A stretch of 64,000 bases of DNA from Myotis daubentonii (lineage: Eukaryota; Chordata; Mammalia; Chiroptera; Vespertilionidae), in the NCBI RefSeq assembly GCF_963259705.1, contig NC_081847.1, positions 72,933,754-72,997,753 of the forward strand, in the 5' to 3' direction. The position numbers were made by a program, and so were the translations under genes. The first letter of the stretch is position 1. Each line of letters starts with the position of its first letter. Below the pieces are notes generated by a model that had not been told where the DNA came from, ran no database searches, and saw only the letters and a list, made by a program, of their open reading frames with translations. Of the stretch, positions 8,706-20,479 are shown piece after piece.

Positions 8706-9828
8706 TTTTTATGCTTCCCTGTGTTGATAGAGTGTCTTTCTGTGCTAGGTGTACTATAGGGTCCAGTGGCTCAGCCTCCCCAATTACCTGAGGTGGACAC
8801 TCTTGGTGCACCCCTTTGTGGGCTTTGTGCACGGTCTTTTTGTAGTTAAGCCTTGATTGTTGTAGGTATCACTGGGAGGAATTGACCTCCAGGTCAATTG
8901 GCTGTGAGAATCAGCTGTGTCTGCAGTGGGAGAACTTCAGTGCTGGAGACACCCTTCTGGGGCAAGACTTGCTTCAGTGGGGCTTTGGTGCTCACTGAGT
9001 CTGCCCCCTGAGTGTGTCCCTTATGGATCTGAGGAGTTATAATCTGGATGGTCCTACTCTGACCACTGGGTACACTGGCTCTTGGATCTCTAAGGAGGTG
9101 CTAATTTAGCCTCTGCCTAAGGCTACCCAGCAGGAGCCCAGCTGTGAAGCAATGCAAGCTGCTGTGGGTCCTTGGGTCTTCTTTTGGAAGTTCTGGGTTT
9201 TTCTGACCCAGCTGCGGTTTGTTAGGTAATTTTCAGATTGCAAAGGGCCAGGCCTTTCATATGCAAAAGCCTCTGCACACAGCTTGGGTGATGCTGGGTC
9301 TCTGGGGATCAACAGGGCAGAGCAAGCAGCTATGGCAGCTCCTCAGTCCTACCCTAAGAGGCCCCGAGTCTCAGTGTCCCAGTAATTGCTGCAAGTACCT
9401 CTGAGAGAAAGCCGCCCACGAGTTCTGACCGATGCCAGACAGGCCAGTTTCTCCTATATGAGTCTGGGTCCCCAGAGACTCGCCTGGAACTGGAGTTCAG
9501 AGCAGTCAGGAGCTTGAGACTCCCTTCCAATTGAAAAAGACAACCGTGTCCTCAGCTGCTAGCCCTTTCCACGTGCTCCCCGTCCTCAGCTGCCAGCCCT
9601 TTCTGCGTGCGCCTCCACACCTCTGCACTTTACTTCTGCACCTCCTCTGAGTCTCAGTGTGCTTTTCTCTTTCCTTCTAGTTGTAGAATTTCCATTCAGC
9701 CAGCCTTCCTGTGGTTCTGGATGATGTCCGTTTTGTCTTTTAGTTGTATTTTTGAAGTTGTTGTGCAAGGCAGCAATTTCCAGTGTTTACCTATGCCGCC
9801 ATCTTGGTTTCTCCTATAGCAGTTTTTA

Positions 9829-10470
9829 GAGTGATCACTCATTCATTCAAGAAGTATTTCTTGAGCTGCTACCACATGGCCAGGCACTAATGATACAATG
9901 GCAATAGACAAGTTATTGTCTATAGACAAATTTGTTATGGAATTTACCAATTTGTTATATTTAACCACTGAGAGAAGAGCTGTAAAAAAAAAAAAGTTTA
10001 ATTCCAACAGGTGGCCTCTCTGGCAAGAGTTAATTTCTGAACCTGAAGCCCTCTGACTTTAACTTTTAGTGGCACCACATACACACTCCCCAGTTCCCCT
10101 CTCACATACACCTCCCAGACTCTCGCTTTTCCTCACCAGCATGCCAATCTTGTTCCTAATTTAGCCCTTAGAATAAGCCAGGTTGTCAGTTTGTTATTCC
10201 CTAATCCCATCTCACACAGCAATTGAAACTGATGATTGCAATATTGCTGAGTTCCTTGTTCCATAATCCATTGTGCTCAGAGTGTGGGTAAGCCAGCTAT
10301 GGGAGTTCATAGACCCAGTGCCAAGCAAACAACAGCTCCTGTCCCTGCCTGGTCCAGTCTGTTTCAACAGCACCTTTGGAGTCCTTCCGATGGACTAGAA
10401 CCAGCTTCTGTCCCCCAGGGACTCACAGTCCAGTGGGAAAGGTAGGCCTGATGGATGATTGACACAGTAC
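9829..10470. other. Unique DNA with old-repeat traces
   Basis: About 9835-9910 contains CATTCATTCAAGAAGTATTT and CCAGGCACTA words typical of an ancient mammalian dispersed repeat. An A12 run lies near 9985. The rest shows no recognisable gene, RNA or repeat. Confidence 0.4.
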
Positions 10471-10479
10471 TGAAGGAGG

Positions 10480-10850
10480 CCACCTAAAGTGGGTGGGGTA
10501 GAGGGGGCAAGGCAGGGGCATCTTCCTAGAGGAGGGGCTGCCTGAACTGAATTTTGAATAAAGAGCAGGAGAAAGTGAGTGCCTGAAGATGTGGGAGGAG
10601 GAAGCTGAGGTGGGGGGACAGTGGGAGACAGCCACACCACAGTGAGCCTGGAGATACACACAGATGGAAGCTCCTGGAGTCCAGGCTGAGGATGGCAGGA
10701 GATGAGTCTGTAAGGGACCTTGGGGCCAGCCGCTGGAGGACTTTGTCAGCCAAGCTAAAGAGCCTGAGTTGATTCAGGAGCTGATGGAAAGTCACTGAGG
10801 AATGTTTTGCAGAGAAGGTCAGGTACATGGCTGTTACAATCGTTCTGAGG
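10480..10850 (+). repeat. Ancient dispersed repeat, subfamily not named
   Basis: The wording (ATCTTCCTAGAGGAGGGG, GGACCTTGGGGCCAGC, GAGCCTGAGTTGATTC, GTCACTGAGGAATG) matches a mammalian-wide repeat that also appears at 17100-18560. Open frames on the minus strand are by-products. I cannot name the subfamily from memory with certainty. Confidence 0.4.
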
Positions 10851-11286
10851 AAAAGGATGATTTAACTAGGTCATCCGGATGCAATTATTGGGCTCCTCCT
10901 AGGACACACCAAATCAGGAACCACCTTTATTCATAAGCTGCCCCTGCTCTTCAGGTCTACGGCCCACTAACAGGGTTAAACAACCCCCTTAAAGATGCCA
11001 GCCAATGTACTACCACTTGGCTTATAATGCAGGACATTATCCATGTCCACATCCAACTTATATATCCTCTTAAGAAACCCCTTAAAAGAGAACCATTTTA
11101 GATTAAAGTCTCAGGTAGCACGGCCAATAACTCACCTTTATAGCAAAGCTTTCTGTTTCCTGTTAAGCCCCATCACAGTGATTACTGCAGCTCCTTGACA
11201 TGCAATCCACTCAGATCTACACATTTTATCAGCCCAACTAGAGTTTAAGCAGAAAGGTCTAAGGAAAAGACAGGAATCTTAGGGTC
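10851..11286. other. Unique sequence
   Basis: Non-repetitive by eye, with no coding signal, RNA gene or mobile-element end. Confidence 0.4.
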
Positions 11287-11580
11287 ACTGACCCAAGTTC
11301 CCATCTGACCTTGCTACTGACCATCTGTGGAGTTCTAGGGAAACTATTCAGCCTTTCTGGGCTTGAGTTTGGGGTGGCAGCTCATCCTGGTTTACCCAGT
11401 ACTTTCCAGGGGCTAGAATGTCCTGTGCCCCAGGAAATCCCTTCTCATGGGCAAACCTGCTGGTTGATCATCCTACTTCATTCCCTCTTTTGTGAAATAT
11501 GAGTGTTAATGATTGCCAGCAGAGATGCTGTGAGGGTGAGGAGGTTTTGTAGAGCCTCCTGCAGTATCAGAAACAGTAAG
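11287..11580 (+). repeat. MIR SINE fragment
   Basis: TTGCTACTGACCATCTGTGG, then AAACTATTCAGCCTTTCTGG and a GAGGGTGAGGAG segment follow the order of the MIR core in diverged form. Confidence 0.5.
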
Positions 11581-11689
11581 TGGTCCAAAAAATGCCAGTT
11601 CCTTGTTTTGCTTTTCTTCTGTACCTCAGGCTTGCTCCCCTAGGTTACAAATAAAAGCATCAGGTCCCATTCAGAGAGAGGAAGCAAGT

Positions 11690-11830
11690 TAGTTTCGCAA
11701 GCACTTCCACTGATGTGATTTCATTTGCTTCTCACAACAACCCTGCATGGAAAATAGGGTAGAAATTCTGTGCCCACTTGATAGATGGGGAAATGGAAAG
11801 TCAGACAAGTTAAATGGCTCAGTGGAAAGA
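11690..11830 (-). repeat. MIR SINE fragment, reverse
   Basis: TTCTCACAACAACCCTGCAT followed by GATAGATGGGGAAATGGAAA is the reverse complement of the MIR core (CCTCATCTGTAAAATGGG). Confidence 0.6.
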
Positions 11831-13180
11831 TCCTTTTCCACAACACTTCACATTTCTCTCCAGGCCCTAAAGAAGGAAACTGCTACCCACACTTCCAGCT
11901 CCCTCAGGAGGAGGCGGGCTAATGGGATCAATTGGGGGGTGACTTTGGGCCACCTCTCAGTGACGGGTGATATAGCATGAGCCTTCCCTTCTGCCAAGCT
12001 GTTCATTCTCTCTGTAGAGTTATAGGTTTGTTTGGTGAAAACGAACACAGGTTTAAGCAAAAGTGACTAAGAAGCCCAGTTAAGCCTAGTGGCCAGAGCA
12101 ACCTTCTCCAACTGCATTTCTCCCAGAGGTCTTTGAATTGAAATTCTAAGCACCTTTTCAATCTTCTTTAAAGCTGAGGCTTTGATTCTCATCTAGCGAT
12201 TGATTCTTTGCCAGAGGACCCAGGAGTAGGGAAAGAGGGATGAGTAGCGTTATACAGACCTAACCACTAGATCACCAACCAACCCCACCCCCAAGCCATT
12301 AACAACAGACTGGATGACTCAGCCAACAAGTGGGACTTGAACCTGTCACAACTGCTTTTCCCTGCACCGCATAGTTGCACTCAGAAACCACACCCAGTAG
12401 GAACCCAATCAATTCTTGTTAGCACTCCCACTCCAGACAAGCAGCTTTGAAAAAAGCTGTTTTAGGCAACATGATCAGCCTTTTGCTGTTGTTCATTAAG
12501 GGTTTAGCAGCTCAGTATTGATTTCCTTGCAGCTGCCTCTGAACTTTAATTCCTACAGCAGAAAAACAAGGTTTTGTCTGCGACATTTCCTGTCCAAGTG
12601 GCGGGTAACAACCATTCCTTGGTTGCGATTTCCCCAGCCATGCTGTGAACCACAGGGTGTCTGCAAGGTGTCCTTTGTCTATTCCAAAGAGTGATTTCTG
12701 CAGCTGCAGGAGGTCCCTTCAACTGTGAGCTGCAATTCCAGCTCCATCCTAAGTCAGCACTGCCTTCAAACTTCTGCCTCGGGAAATTCAAAGACCACCC
12801 CCTTTTCCTCACACTGACTTGCAGCCACAGGCTTTAAGAAGGTGCTGTCTTGTATTTATATCATGCTTGTTGCATCCAGGTTTCTCTAAAATGTTAATTC
12901 CTAGCCACTGAAAAGGACCTTAATCTTCTCTTACAAGCAACTCTCTTATATTTTTATCCTCTCTACAACATCCCCACCAAGTGGCCATTCTGGCTTTGCT
13001 TGAACACCTCTGATGATAGGAAACTCACCCCCTCCATAGAAAAGCTACTGCCTCTCAGGAAAGCTCTGAGAAGGACAAAACTTCATTGTGTGGAATCAAA
13101 ACCTGCCTTCCTGAAACTCCTGTCTTTCAACTAGACTTTTGGCACCTAGAATATCCCAGCACCTAGAAAGGACAGAGATC
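11831..13180. other. Unique sequence
   Basis: About 1.3 kb without a recognised repeat or gene. Short open frames on both strands lack any family resemblance. Confidence 0.4.
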
Positions 13181-13184
13181 TCTT

Positions 13185-13245
13185 TATCTACCACTGAACA
13201 TCACATTATCTGGCACATAGTAGGTACTCAATGTTTGTTAAATTA
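13185..13245 (+). repeat. L2/MIR-type tail fragment
   Basis: CTGGCACATAGTAGGTACTC followed by AATGTTTGTTAAATTAATTA is the usual 3' tail wording of L2/MIR elements. Confidence 0.6.
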
Positions 13246-13800
13246 ATTAACAAATTGAGTATCTAGCCAGGGCCATGCATTGCACTGGTGTTAGCGTAGG
13301 TAGCTAGATATTAATAAAGGAAGGGGGCAAAGGAAAACAGACATCAATCCTAATCAACTAGGGAGCTGAATCAGACAATAAGCCTGATTAAGTCTGAAAG
13401 TTACAGTTTCAGACACCCCAGGGAATCGCAGCACTGGCCCACCAAGGAGAGTAACACTCTCCCTCCCCCATGTAGGGAGGAAGGACCAGCTTTCCCATCG
13501 CCCCAGTGTACCACCGGTCCACTTGCCCAGACTATGGAGGAGAAGAACAAACAATAAAGGGAAATTCCTCTGCTGGCACACTCCCACTAGGAGCCAAGAT
13601 GGCAACCATAGAGGCCTATCTGTCTAGCCTTGGAAAAAGGGTTGGATTGGATAAGGGACACTGAATCCAGGAATATCTAGGAAATGGGTTGGTTAGGGGA
13701 GGGCCCAACACCAGCCGGAAAAGAATTGGGAAATTGACTGGTTAGTTTGAAAGAGGCCCTAGTCCTTCCCAAGCCCAAGATAATATAATGCAAGCTTAAA
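13246..13800. other. Unique sequence
   Basis: No repeat or gene recognised. It ends where a pyrimidine-rich SINE tail begins. Confidence 0.4.
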
Positions 13801-13937
13801 AGCCAATTTCTCTCCCTCTCTTTCTCTCTTCCTCCCTCTCTCCCTCCCTCTCCCTCTTTCTCTCTCCTCTGTCCTTCTCTTCCTGTCCTTCTCTTCCTCC
13901 CTCTCTAAAATCAATAAAAACATTCTTTAAAAAATTA
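13801..13937 (+). repeat. 3' end of a Ves SINE with expanded pyrimidine tract
   Basis: A CTCTCCC/TCTTCC tract followed by CTCTCTAAAATCAATAAAAA and ATTCTTTAAAAAA is the 3' half of a Ves SINE. The tRNA-related head is missing and the pyrimidine tract is longer than in the other copies. Confidence 0.65.
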
Positions 13938-14029
13938 TGGGCTGTCACTTTTGAGATTAGATTATAATGACCCCCTCTCCATCTTCCTTGCCTTCTCTTT
14001 CTCACTCACACTCGAGGAAGGCAGGATAT

Positions 14030-14322
14030 TAGCTCTCTGAGAGAGAGGCCCACATGGCAAGGAATTGAGAGAGACTTCAAGTCAATACCCAGCAAGGAAC
14101 TGAGTCTTAACAACAGCCATGTGAGTGAACTTGGAAGTGGATTTTCCTCCAGTTGGGTCTAGAGTTATCTGCAGCCACAGCTGACACTCTGAAGTATTGT
14201 GGAAGACATGGAGGACCCAGCTAAGCTGCCCCTGAGTCCTTCTCCCAAAGAAAATGAGCTAATAAATGTTTGTTATTTTAAGCTGCTAAGTTTTGTTACA
14301 CGGCTATAGATAACTGATACAG
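14030..14322 (+). repeat. MLT1-type MaLR LTR, 3' part
   Basis: AGAGGCCCACATGGCAAGGA, CAACAGCCATGTGAGTGAAC and the terminal TTATTTTAAGCTGCTAAGTT with AACTGATACAG follow the MLT1 LTR order. Confidence 0.75.
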
Positions 14323-15540
14323 ATAGAGAAATGAACAAAGTATGGTTTCTCAATACACCAGGAGACTGGAGTCACCAATCAGAGGTCCAAGGTGAAGGAG
14401 ACAGAGGAGTCCAGGATGGTGCCATGTTCTCATCAATGTCAATGTCATTTACTAAGTCTGGGAACCCAAATGGTGGAACAAGCATTGAAGAAAAGAATCA
14501 AAATGAGCTTTGGCCACGTTAAGTATGAAATGCCTCAGAGACATGCAAATGGATGAGTCCAGGAGGTATTTATATTTATGACGCTGGAGCTCAGAAGAAA
14601 AATTTTGGCAAGAGATAACCATTTGAGAGTCATCAAGCTCCTCCCTCTGGAGCCATTAGGAATAAGTTTATTTCCTCATTCACATGACAGTCCTTGAAGT
14701 ATTTCAGAAGCATTCTCGTGTCTCCCATGAGTTTGGCTTTCTTCCACTTTTTCTCAGATATGTTGGGGTTCTGAGAGCCCAGCCTGCTCTGAACATCTCA
14801 AATATAAATTTTATTTCACCTGCTCTACTTATAATTGAATGATTACAGGCCAGTTACTTAATTTTGTTTCCTGTAAATTTCCTTAATTTTCTGTAGAAAG
14901 CAGCCCATGTGGAGGACAGCCATAGTAGACAGCCGCGATGCACAGAGAATGGAGCAGCTGGAGCCTTCAGTCAGTTGCACATCCTCAAACAGGAAGTTTA
15001 AAAGGTGCGTTCTATTCTCATGGCCACCACACTCCTCTGTTTTATTTTTAATTAAATAATAATAATAACCCCTTCCTTTCATAACTCTTTCAGAAAACTG
15101 ATTTTCTTTTTAATTCTTATAAAACTGGTAGAAGTAAATAAGAAAATCCCATCAAACCTGACAGGCAGAGAAGCCCTGGGAACCAGCCTGACTCTGAAAT
15201 GACTAAGACACCTCACTAAATCTGAGCAGCTGGTACAGATAACCTTTAACACAGGTAATCACAGGTAATAAAACCACTGCTGAAATATACAGGAATTAAG
15301 AGATTTCAGAAATCAATGAAGCACACATGAAAAGCTGGACTTGTTTGCCAATCATACTTTGGTATTGATATTGGACATCATGCTGGAGATGACTCCAGCC
15401 AGGAGCAGACTGGGGCAGTATCTATTCTCCTGGATATGTTCTCACTGACCAGGCTTTCGTGGTTTTCAGGCAAGGGCGGACCAGCTGGCAACTGTTCTCT
15501 GAATGCCAGCTCTTGGTGCTCCTAAGAGCTAAAATGATAG
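14323..15540. other. Unique AT-rich sequence
   Basis: No gene or named repeat is visible. Several poly-A/T runs and short open frames only. Confidence 0.4.
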
Positions 15541-15544
15541 TCAG

Positions 15545-15755
15545 AGAGACTGAGCATCTGCCCAGAATGTGTCATAGAAAGGACACAATTCTGCAGTCAC
15601 AGTCCTGAGTTTGAATCTCCACTCTAATTTTAGCTTGTCCTAGGATCATTTGGCAAGACAGAGTCATATTAATCTCACGTTGGTTATTGTGAGGGTTAAA
15701 TGGATCTATGAAAGCAACTAGCACAGTGACTGGCACACAGTAGGTACCTAAATGT
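15545..15755 (+). repeat. MIR SINE
   Basis: GAGTTTGAATCTCCACTCTA, GGTTATTGTGAGGGTTAAAT and AGCACAGTGACTGGCACACA appear in MIR order, covering most of the element. Confidence 0.75.
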
Positions 15756-15844
15756 CTGGTCATATCAGAAAGCAGTTACAAAGCAAGGCAGAATGTGGCT
15801 AAGGAATAAGAAGCAAGAGAGAGACAAGGATACAACCATGATCC

Positions 15845-16238
15845 CACAGTTCACTCTTGTGGGAGCCAGCCTCCAAGAGCCCCCCACCCTCCCATGTTTA
15901 CCTAGGTTGAGCTGTGTGACCAATCGAACAGCAGGAATGACAGTACGCATGTTACTTCTGAGATTGGGTCTAAAAAGCTGTGTCTTGTACGTCAGGCTCT
16001 CTCTCTCTTAGACCAGATGCTCTGGGGGAAACCAGCTGCCATGTATGAAGGCATCCAGGCAGCCTGTGGACAGGTCTGCATGGTGAGGAACTAGAGCTCC
16101 TGCCAAGAACCACATGAGTGAGTTTGGAAAATGGTTCTCTAGCCTCGTGATGACTGCAGGCTCTTGAGACACTCTGACCCAAGACCACCCAGCTCACCAA
16201 CTCCCAGATTCCTGACCCACAGAACTGTGATGGGGAAA
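15845..16238 (+). repeat. MLT1-type MaLR LTR
   Basis: CATGAGTGAGTTTGGAAAAT, GATGACTGCAGGCTCTTGAG, ACCCAAGACCACCCAGCTCA and TTCCTGACCCACAGAACTGT follow the MLT1 order. The terminal part after CTGTGA is lost. Confidence 0.75.
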
Positions 16239-16734
16239 TCCCCAGTCAAGAAGAGAGGGGGACAAGAGTGAGAGGCAGCAAAATACAGTACACGCTGAGC
16301 ACCGATCTTGAGTCTAACACTTACCAACCAAGTGAAAGCTCAGAGCTACTCTCTGCAATGATAACCAATCTATCCAGCATATGTAACAAGAGCCACAAAA
16401 ATATTTATACATTTTTTTACTCAAAAACTTGATTCTGGAATTCCAAGGTAAGAAAATGAACTAAAATGTGTGAAAACCATTATGCACAAAGATGTTCATC
16501 ACATCATTGTCTAGTGTTTTAAAAAATGAAATAAGCCTATTGTCCCACAGTAGAGAAATAGTTAATAGCATCTTGAGTTGTAGATATGACACATACTATA
16601 TTTTATTTAATTTCAACAATAGCCACTGTGTCCCTATAGTAGAGATGAGGAATTTGGGTAAGATACATGAAGTCATTGTCCTAGATTGCATAATTCTTGA
16701 CAGTGAATCAAATTATAATTATTATTAGACCTCA
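16239..16734. other. AT-rich unique or decayed L1-like sequence
   Basis: TTTACTCAAAAACTTGATTC, TGCACAAAGATGTTCATCAC and CATTGTCTAGTG recall a decayed L1 ORF2 3' region in the plus orientation, but the match is too weak for a firm call. Confidence 0.35.
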
Positions 16735-17000
16735 TACTTACATAAAATGTGCTAGACACTGTTCTCAGTACTTTGGATATAATAAGTCATTTAAATCCTG
16801 ATTTGTCTGACTCTATAATGCTCAAAATTGCATTAAAAACAACTCTGTGGGTCAAGCACTGTGAGCATGGACTTTAGCTGAAATACCTTATTTATTTCTA
16901 ACAACCCGATAAAGTGTGTACTTATTATCAGATCCATTCTATGGATGAGGAAACTGAGGTTCAGAGAGTAAGTTGGGAAGTATATGATTTTACCTCATTG
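16735..17000 (-). repeat. MIR SINE fragment(s), reverse
   Basis: TAACAACCCGATAAAGTGTG, TCCATTCTATGGATGAGGAA and ACTGAGGTTCAGAGAGTAAG are reverse MIR core words. A weaker partial copy precedes it. Confidence 0.7.
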
Positions 17001-17203
17001 GAGAAAAAATTTGAGTAGAATATTCTCCTATGTCATAGGAGGAGGAGAACATATGAAAGAGTTGACAAAGAGGAAAAATATATATTTATTGAACATGAAC
17101 TAATGAACTAGATACCACTCTATTAATTGCTGTGGGCACAGAGGCAAAGCTCTTGATCTCATGACATAGGATTTAAAATCTAGCAAGAGGGTGAGTAATA
17201 AAC

Positions 17204-17243
17204 AAACATATATATACATATATGCATTATACATATATATGTG

Positions 17244-17280
<37 letters not shown>
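17204..17280 (+). repeat. (ATACAT)n microsatellite
   Basis: Repeats of ACATAT/ATACAT with a perfect hexanucleotide run at the end. Confidence 0.9.
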
Positions 17281-17793
17281 GGTCAGCAAGTGATTAGTAC
17301 AATAAAATAAAGACAGAAAGGTAAGAAACTGCTAGACATGGGACAGGGTGAACAAAGATGGCATTTGATCAGAGATCCGAAAGAAGTGAGGGAATGAGCC
17401 TCACAAAGTAAAAAAGAGCATGCCAAGCAGAGGGGAACAGCTAAGGCCGAGGCCCTGATTTAGGAGTGTGGGAGTGTATTTGAGGAACAACAAGGATGCT
17501 AGTAGCACTAAAATGAGGTGACCTAGAAGGTTTTAGATCACTTCATAGGCTCTTTTAGGCCACAGCAAGGTTTTGGCTTTGACTGTGAATGATACGAGAG
17601 CCAGTGGAAGGTTTGGGGCAGAGGAGTGGCATAGCTGCCATGTAGAGATTAGATTGCAGGGAGACTAGGGCTGATGCAGGGAGGCCAGTGGAGAGGCTGT
17701 TTCAGTAATCCGTGACAGAGCTAGTGCCTCAGATTGGGATGATAGCAGAAGTAGCGAGAAGTAGTGGCATTCAGGATAACTGTTCGATAGCTA
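17281..17793 (+). repeat. Ancient dispersed repeat, left of Helitron
   Basis: GACAGGGTGAACAAAGATGG, CAGAGGGGAACAGCTAAGGC, TTTTGGCTTTGACTGTGAAT and GAGAGGCTGTTTCAGTAATC match a common mammalian-wide repeat (subfamily not named). It is interrupted by the Helitron at 17794. Confidence 0.5.
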
Positions 17794-18140
17794 TCCACAC
17801 TAATAAAAGAGAACCATGCAAATTGGTGTCACTCTGCTATGCCCACCAGCCAATCAGAGTGACTATGCAAATTAACCCAATAAAGATGGCGGTTAATTTG
17901 CATACACAGGCATAGAGTGAAGACTGAAGGCTCCGGCCAGAGTGAAGACTGAAGACTGAAGACTGAAGCCTGAAGCCAAGCCTTGCTGCAGCCACAGCAG
18001 AGAACCCAAGCCTCGAGGCTTGGCTTCTCCTCTGCAGCCGGACCAAAGGCCTGGGTCCCGGGTGCCAAAGAGAAGCCGGTGCTGGCAGCCAGGGGAAGGA
18101 AGGCCTACTCTTGCACGAATCTCGTGCATCAGGCTTCTGG
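17794..18140 (+). mobile_element. Helitron, 347 bp
   Basis: It begins TCCACACTAATAAAAGAG after an A, and ends with hairpin TGCACGAATCTCGTGCA then TCAGGCTTCTGG, a mutated CTAG, before T. Near the 5' end are CCAATCAGA, ATGCAAATT and AAAGATGGCGG, as in the Helitron at 411. A short GACTGAA repeat lies at about 17940-17975. Open frames on the minus strand here come from that repeat. Confidence 0.88.
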
Positions 18141-19008
18141 TGTGGAAATATTGAATAGTCAATTGAATGTACGAATATGGAGTTCAGAGGAGAGATCCAA
18201 GTTGGATTGATAAATTTTGGCATTACCTACCTATATTTAAAGCCATGAGACTGGGTGAGATTATCTAAGTAGTGAGTGTAGATAAGGTATCTATTGAGAA
18301 ATCTTTAGAGGTCAAGGAGATGAGGAAGAAACAGTGAAAGGGACTAAAAAGTGTCCTGGAGGGTAACTAAGGAAAAAGAGATCAGCTGTGTCAAATGTTG
18401 CTGATAAGTCAAGTAAGATGGTGGCTGAGAACTGACCATTAAACTTGGAAACATGGAGGTCACTGGTGACAGAGTTGTATCAGTGGAATGATGGAAAAGA
18501 AGCCTAATAGGATCATCTTTAAAAGAGAATAAAAGGAGAGGAAGTGGGGTGAGCATGGATATCCCTCCATCTCGGGCACCTACTATGGGCACAAACTGGT
18601 TCACTGATGTGACTCAGATGGGCACAAAGGCCACTTTCCCCTTCGTTGTGGTGACAGCGCTCAGAACAGAGGGGTCGCTTATCAGCCGACCAAGAGGCTT
18701 TTCAGAGTCATCAAGAACCCAGAGAGGAAAGTGACATGGGCACAGCTCCATGCCTGGAGTAGCAGAGAGGGCCATGGCAGAGGCAGGGAACATACGTGGC
18801 CATTCTTTGAAAGTGTCCTAGTAATTCATAAGGAACCAGCAGTGTGGGGTTTTGGCCAAGGCTGAGCCAGAAACACAACTCTTACTATGGCAACTCCCCC
18901 CACTCATGGATGTGCCCTAAGAAATGGGTGTACACATGGTTAAAATGTAGCTAATTTAACTTAAAAAGCAAAGAATCGGTATTGTGATATATGCAGCATT
19001 ATTAACTA
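18141..19008. other. Ancient repeat remainder and unique sequence
   Basis: Up to about 18560 the text (AGGTCAAGGAGATGAGGAAG, TGCTGATAAGTCAAGTAAGA, GACTGACCATTAAACTTGG-like words) belongs to the same ancient repeat class as the left flank of the Helitron. The rest is unique with no gene seen. Confidence 0.4.
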
Positions 19009-19260
19009 CTAGAGGCTCGGTGCACAAAATTCATGCACGGGTAGGGTCCCTAGGCCTAGCCGACAGTCAGGGCCGATCAGGGCCTTCTGGCTGCCAACCG
19101 GGGCTTCCCTTCCCTGGCTGCCAACTGCAGGCTGGGGCCTTCCTTCGTTCTGTGCCTCTCCCTGGTGGACAGTGCACATCATAGCAAGCAATCAAACTCC
19201 CAGTCTCCCGGTCGAACTCCCGAGGGGACAATTTGCATATTAGGCTTTTATATATATAGA
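19009..19260 (-). mobile_element. Helitron, reverse, 252 bp
   Basis: The + strand begins CTAGAGGCTCGGTGCACAAA, the complement of a CTAG terminus and hairpin (GTGCACAAAATTCATGCAC). It ends AATTTGCATATTAGGCTTTT followed by TATATATATAGA, the complement of a TCTATATATATAAAAG 5' end. No coding. Confidence 0.88.
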
Positions 19261-19763
19261 TGTGGAAACATTAAATAAAATTCCAGGAATAAAAACACTA
19301 ATGATACTTGGCAAAATGTAAAACAATGCCAGTGTTAAAGCAGCCAAATCACATGCAAGTTCTTATTTTCTCTGTTTTTAAATTTGTGTTACTTAGATCG
19401 CTCTTATAATATAAAAAAAATTAAAGAGATAATAATCCAAGCCTTTCTCTGAGAGTTGCTTTAAAGATTATAATAATGACTAATATTTGAATAGCTCACA
19501 AAGTGCTTTTCACACATGTAATCTCATTTAATCTTCATAACCAACATGCCTTCCCTTGACACTTTACAAAAGCTTTTATTATTGCACTTAGCAAACTGTG
19601 TTGCAATGATTGTTTATACTATATGTTTTTCCCACTCTAGACTGGAGTACTCCAAAGATAAGAGTCATATCTTTTCATCCTGTTCCTTGACAACAAAGTA
19701 CGTGGTACATGACAGAAGTTCAATGCATGCTTGAAAAGGGATGGATAAAGGCTGAAAAGATGG
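19261..19763. other. Unique sequence with weak MIR-like traces
   Basis: TTTGAATAGCTCACAAAGTG and TGTAATCTCATTTAATCTTC recall a reverse MIR. Otherwise no feature recognised. Confidence 0.35.
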
Positions 19764-19856
19764 AAGGATGGATGGATGGATGGATGGAAGGAAGGAAGGA
19801 AGGAAGGAAGGAAGGAAGGAAGGAAGGAAGGAAGGAAGGAAGGAAGGGTGGATGGA
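19764..19856 (+). repeat. (GGAT)n/(GGAA)n compound microsatellite
   Basis: A run of GGAT units passes directly into about 17 GGAA units and back to GGAT. It is almost perfect, so likely length-variable. Confidence 0.95.
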
Positions 19857-20475
19857 CAGGGATTAAGGGATCAATAGATCACTACTTTAGACACGAGCAC
19901 TTGACTGTCTCCAAATCATATAGGTACCCTTAATGCCTACAGACTGAGCCAACCACTACTCCCTCCCCCGAAACTAAATATTTTTTACAACTTATGTCTA
20001 GTTAACTTTTTCCTTATCTCACATTTCTGGTGATTTTAGTCTCTCCTCTTAGCTGTCTTCTCCCATACTTATATTCCCACTCTGCTCTGTGCTTTGTCTC
20101 TCCTGCCCTGTTCCCACATTGCTCTCATCTTACCCACATCTTTCCACCCAGTAAATCAGAGCTCTCTGAATCATGAAAAATGCAGCTCCACCTTCAAACT
20201 CTCCTGTTCTGCCCTAAAGCAAACCTAGCCCTCACCTGTGGCCCCACCTTCCCTTCCCTGGGGAGCTTCTATTCCCCCTCCCCTTCTCTAGGGCATCTTT
20301 ATCGGACACCTCTTCTATGTGCTGTCATAATACCACAGACTGGATCTGCTGGTGTATTATTTACTTTAGCAGTTGCCTTCATGTTACACAGAAGCTGTAT
20401 ACACAAGCCAAATTTTCTGACTCATTCACAGATTTGGGAAGATTTTACAATTAGATGTTTGCTAGAAACATGACT
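19857..20475. other. Unique sequence
   Basis: Pyrimidine-rich in places (20040-20330). No gene or named repeat is visible. Confidence 0.4.
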
Positions 20476-20479
20476 CACT

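Larger units (their letters stand above)
7419..9815 (-). mobile_element. Full-length ORF1-only LINE-1 derivative (HAL1-like), copy 1
   Basis: On the minus strand it begins GGAGAAACCAAGATGGCGGC (a YY1-type L1 promoter start). It has about 1.1 kb of 5' UTR, an ORF1 region (7800-8705), a short G-rich 3' UTR and an A-rich tail (poly-T at 7419-7450). It is flanked by ATA(A/G)CAGTTTTTA (7406-7418 and 9816-9828), a 13-bp target duplication with one mismatch. There is no trace of ORF2 (endonuclease/reverse transcriptase), and the intact ends argue that ORF2 was absent when it inserted. Such half-L1 elements are known in mammals as HAL1 and move with enzymes supplied by full L1s. Confidence 0.8.
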
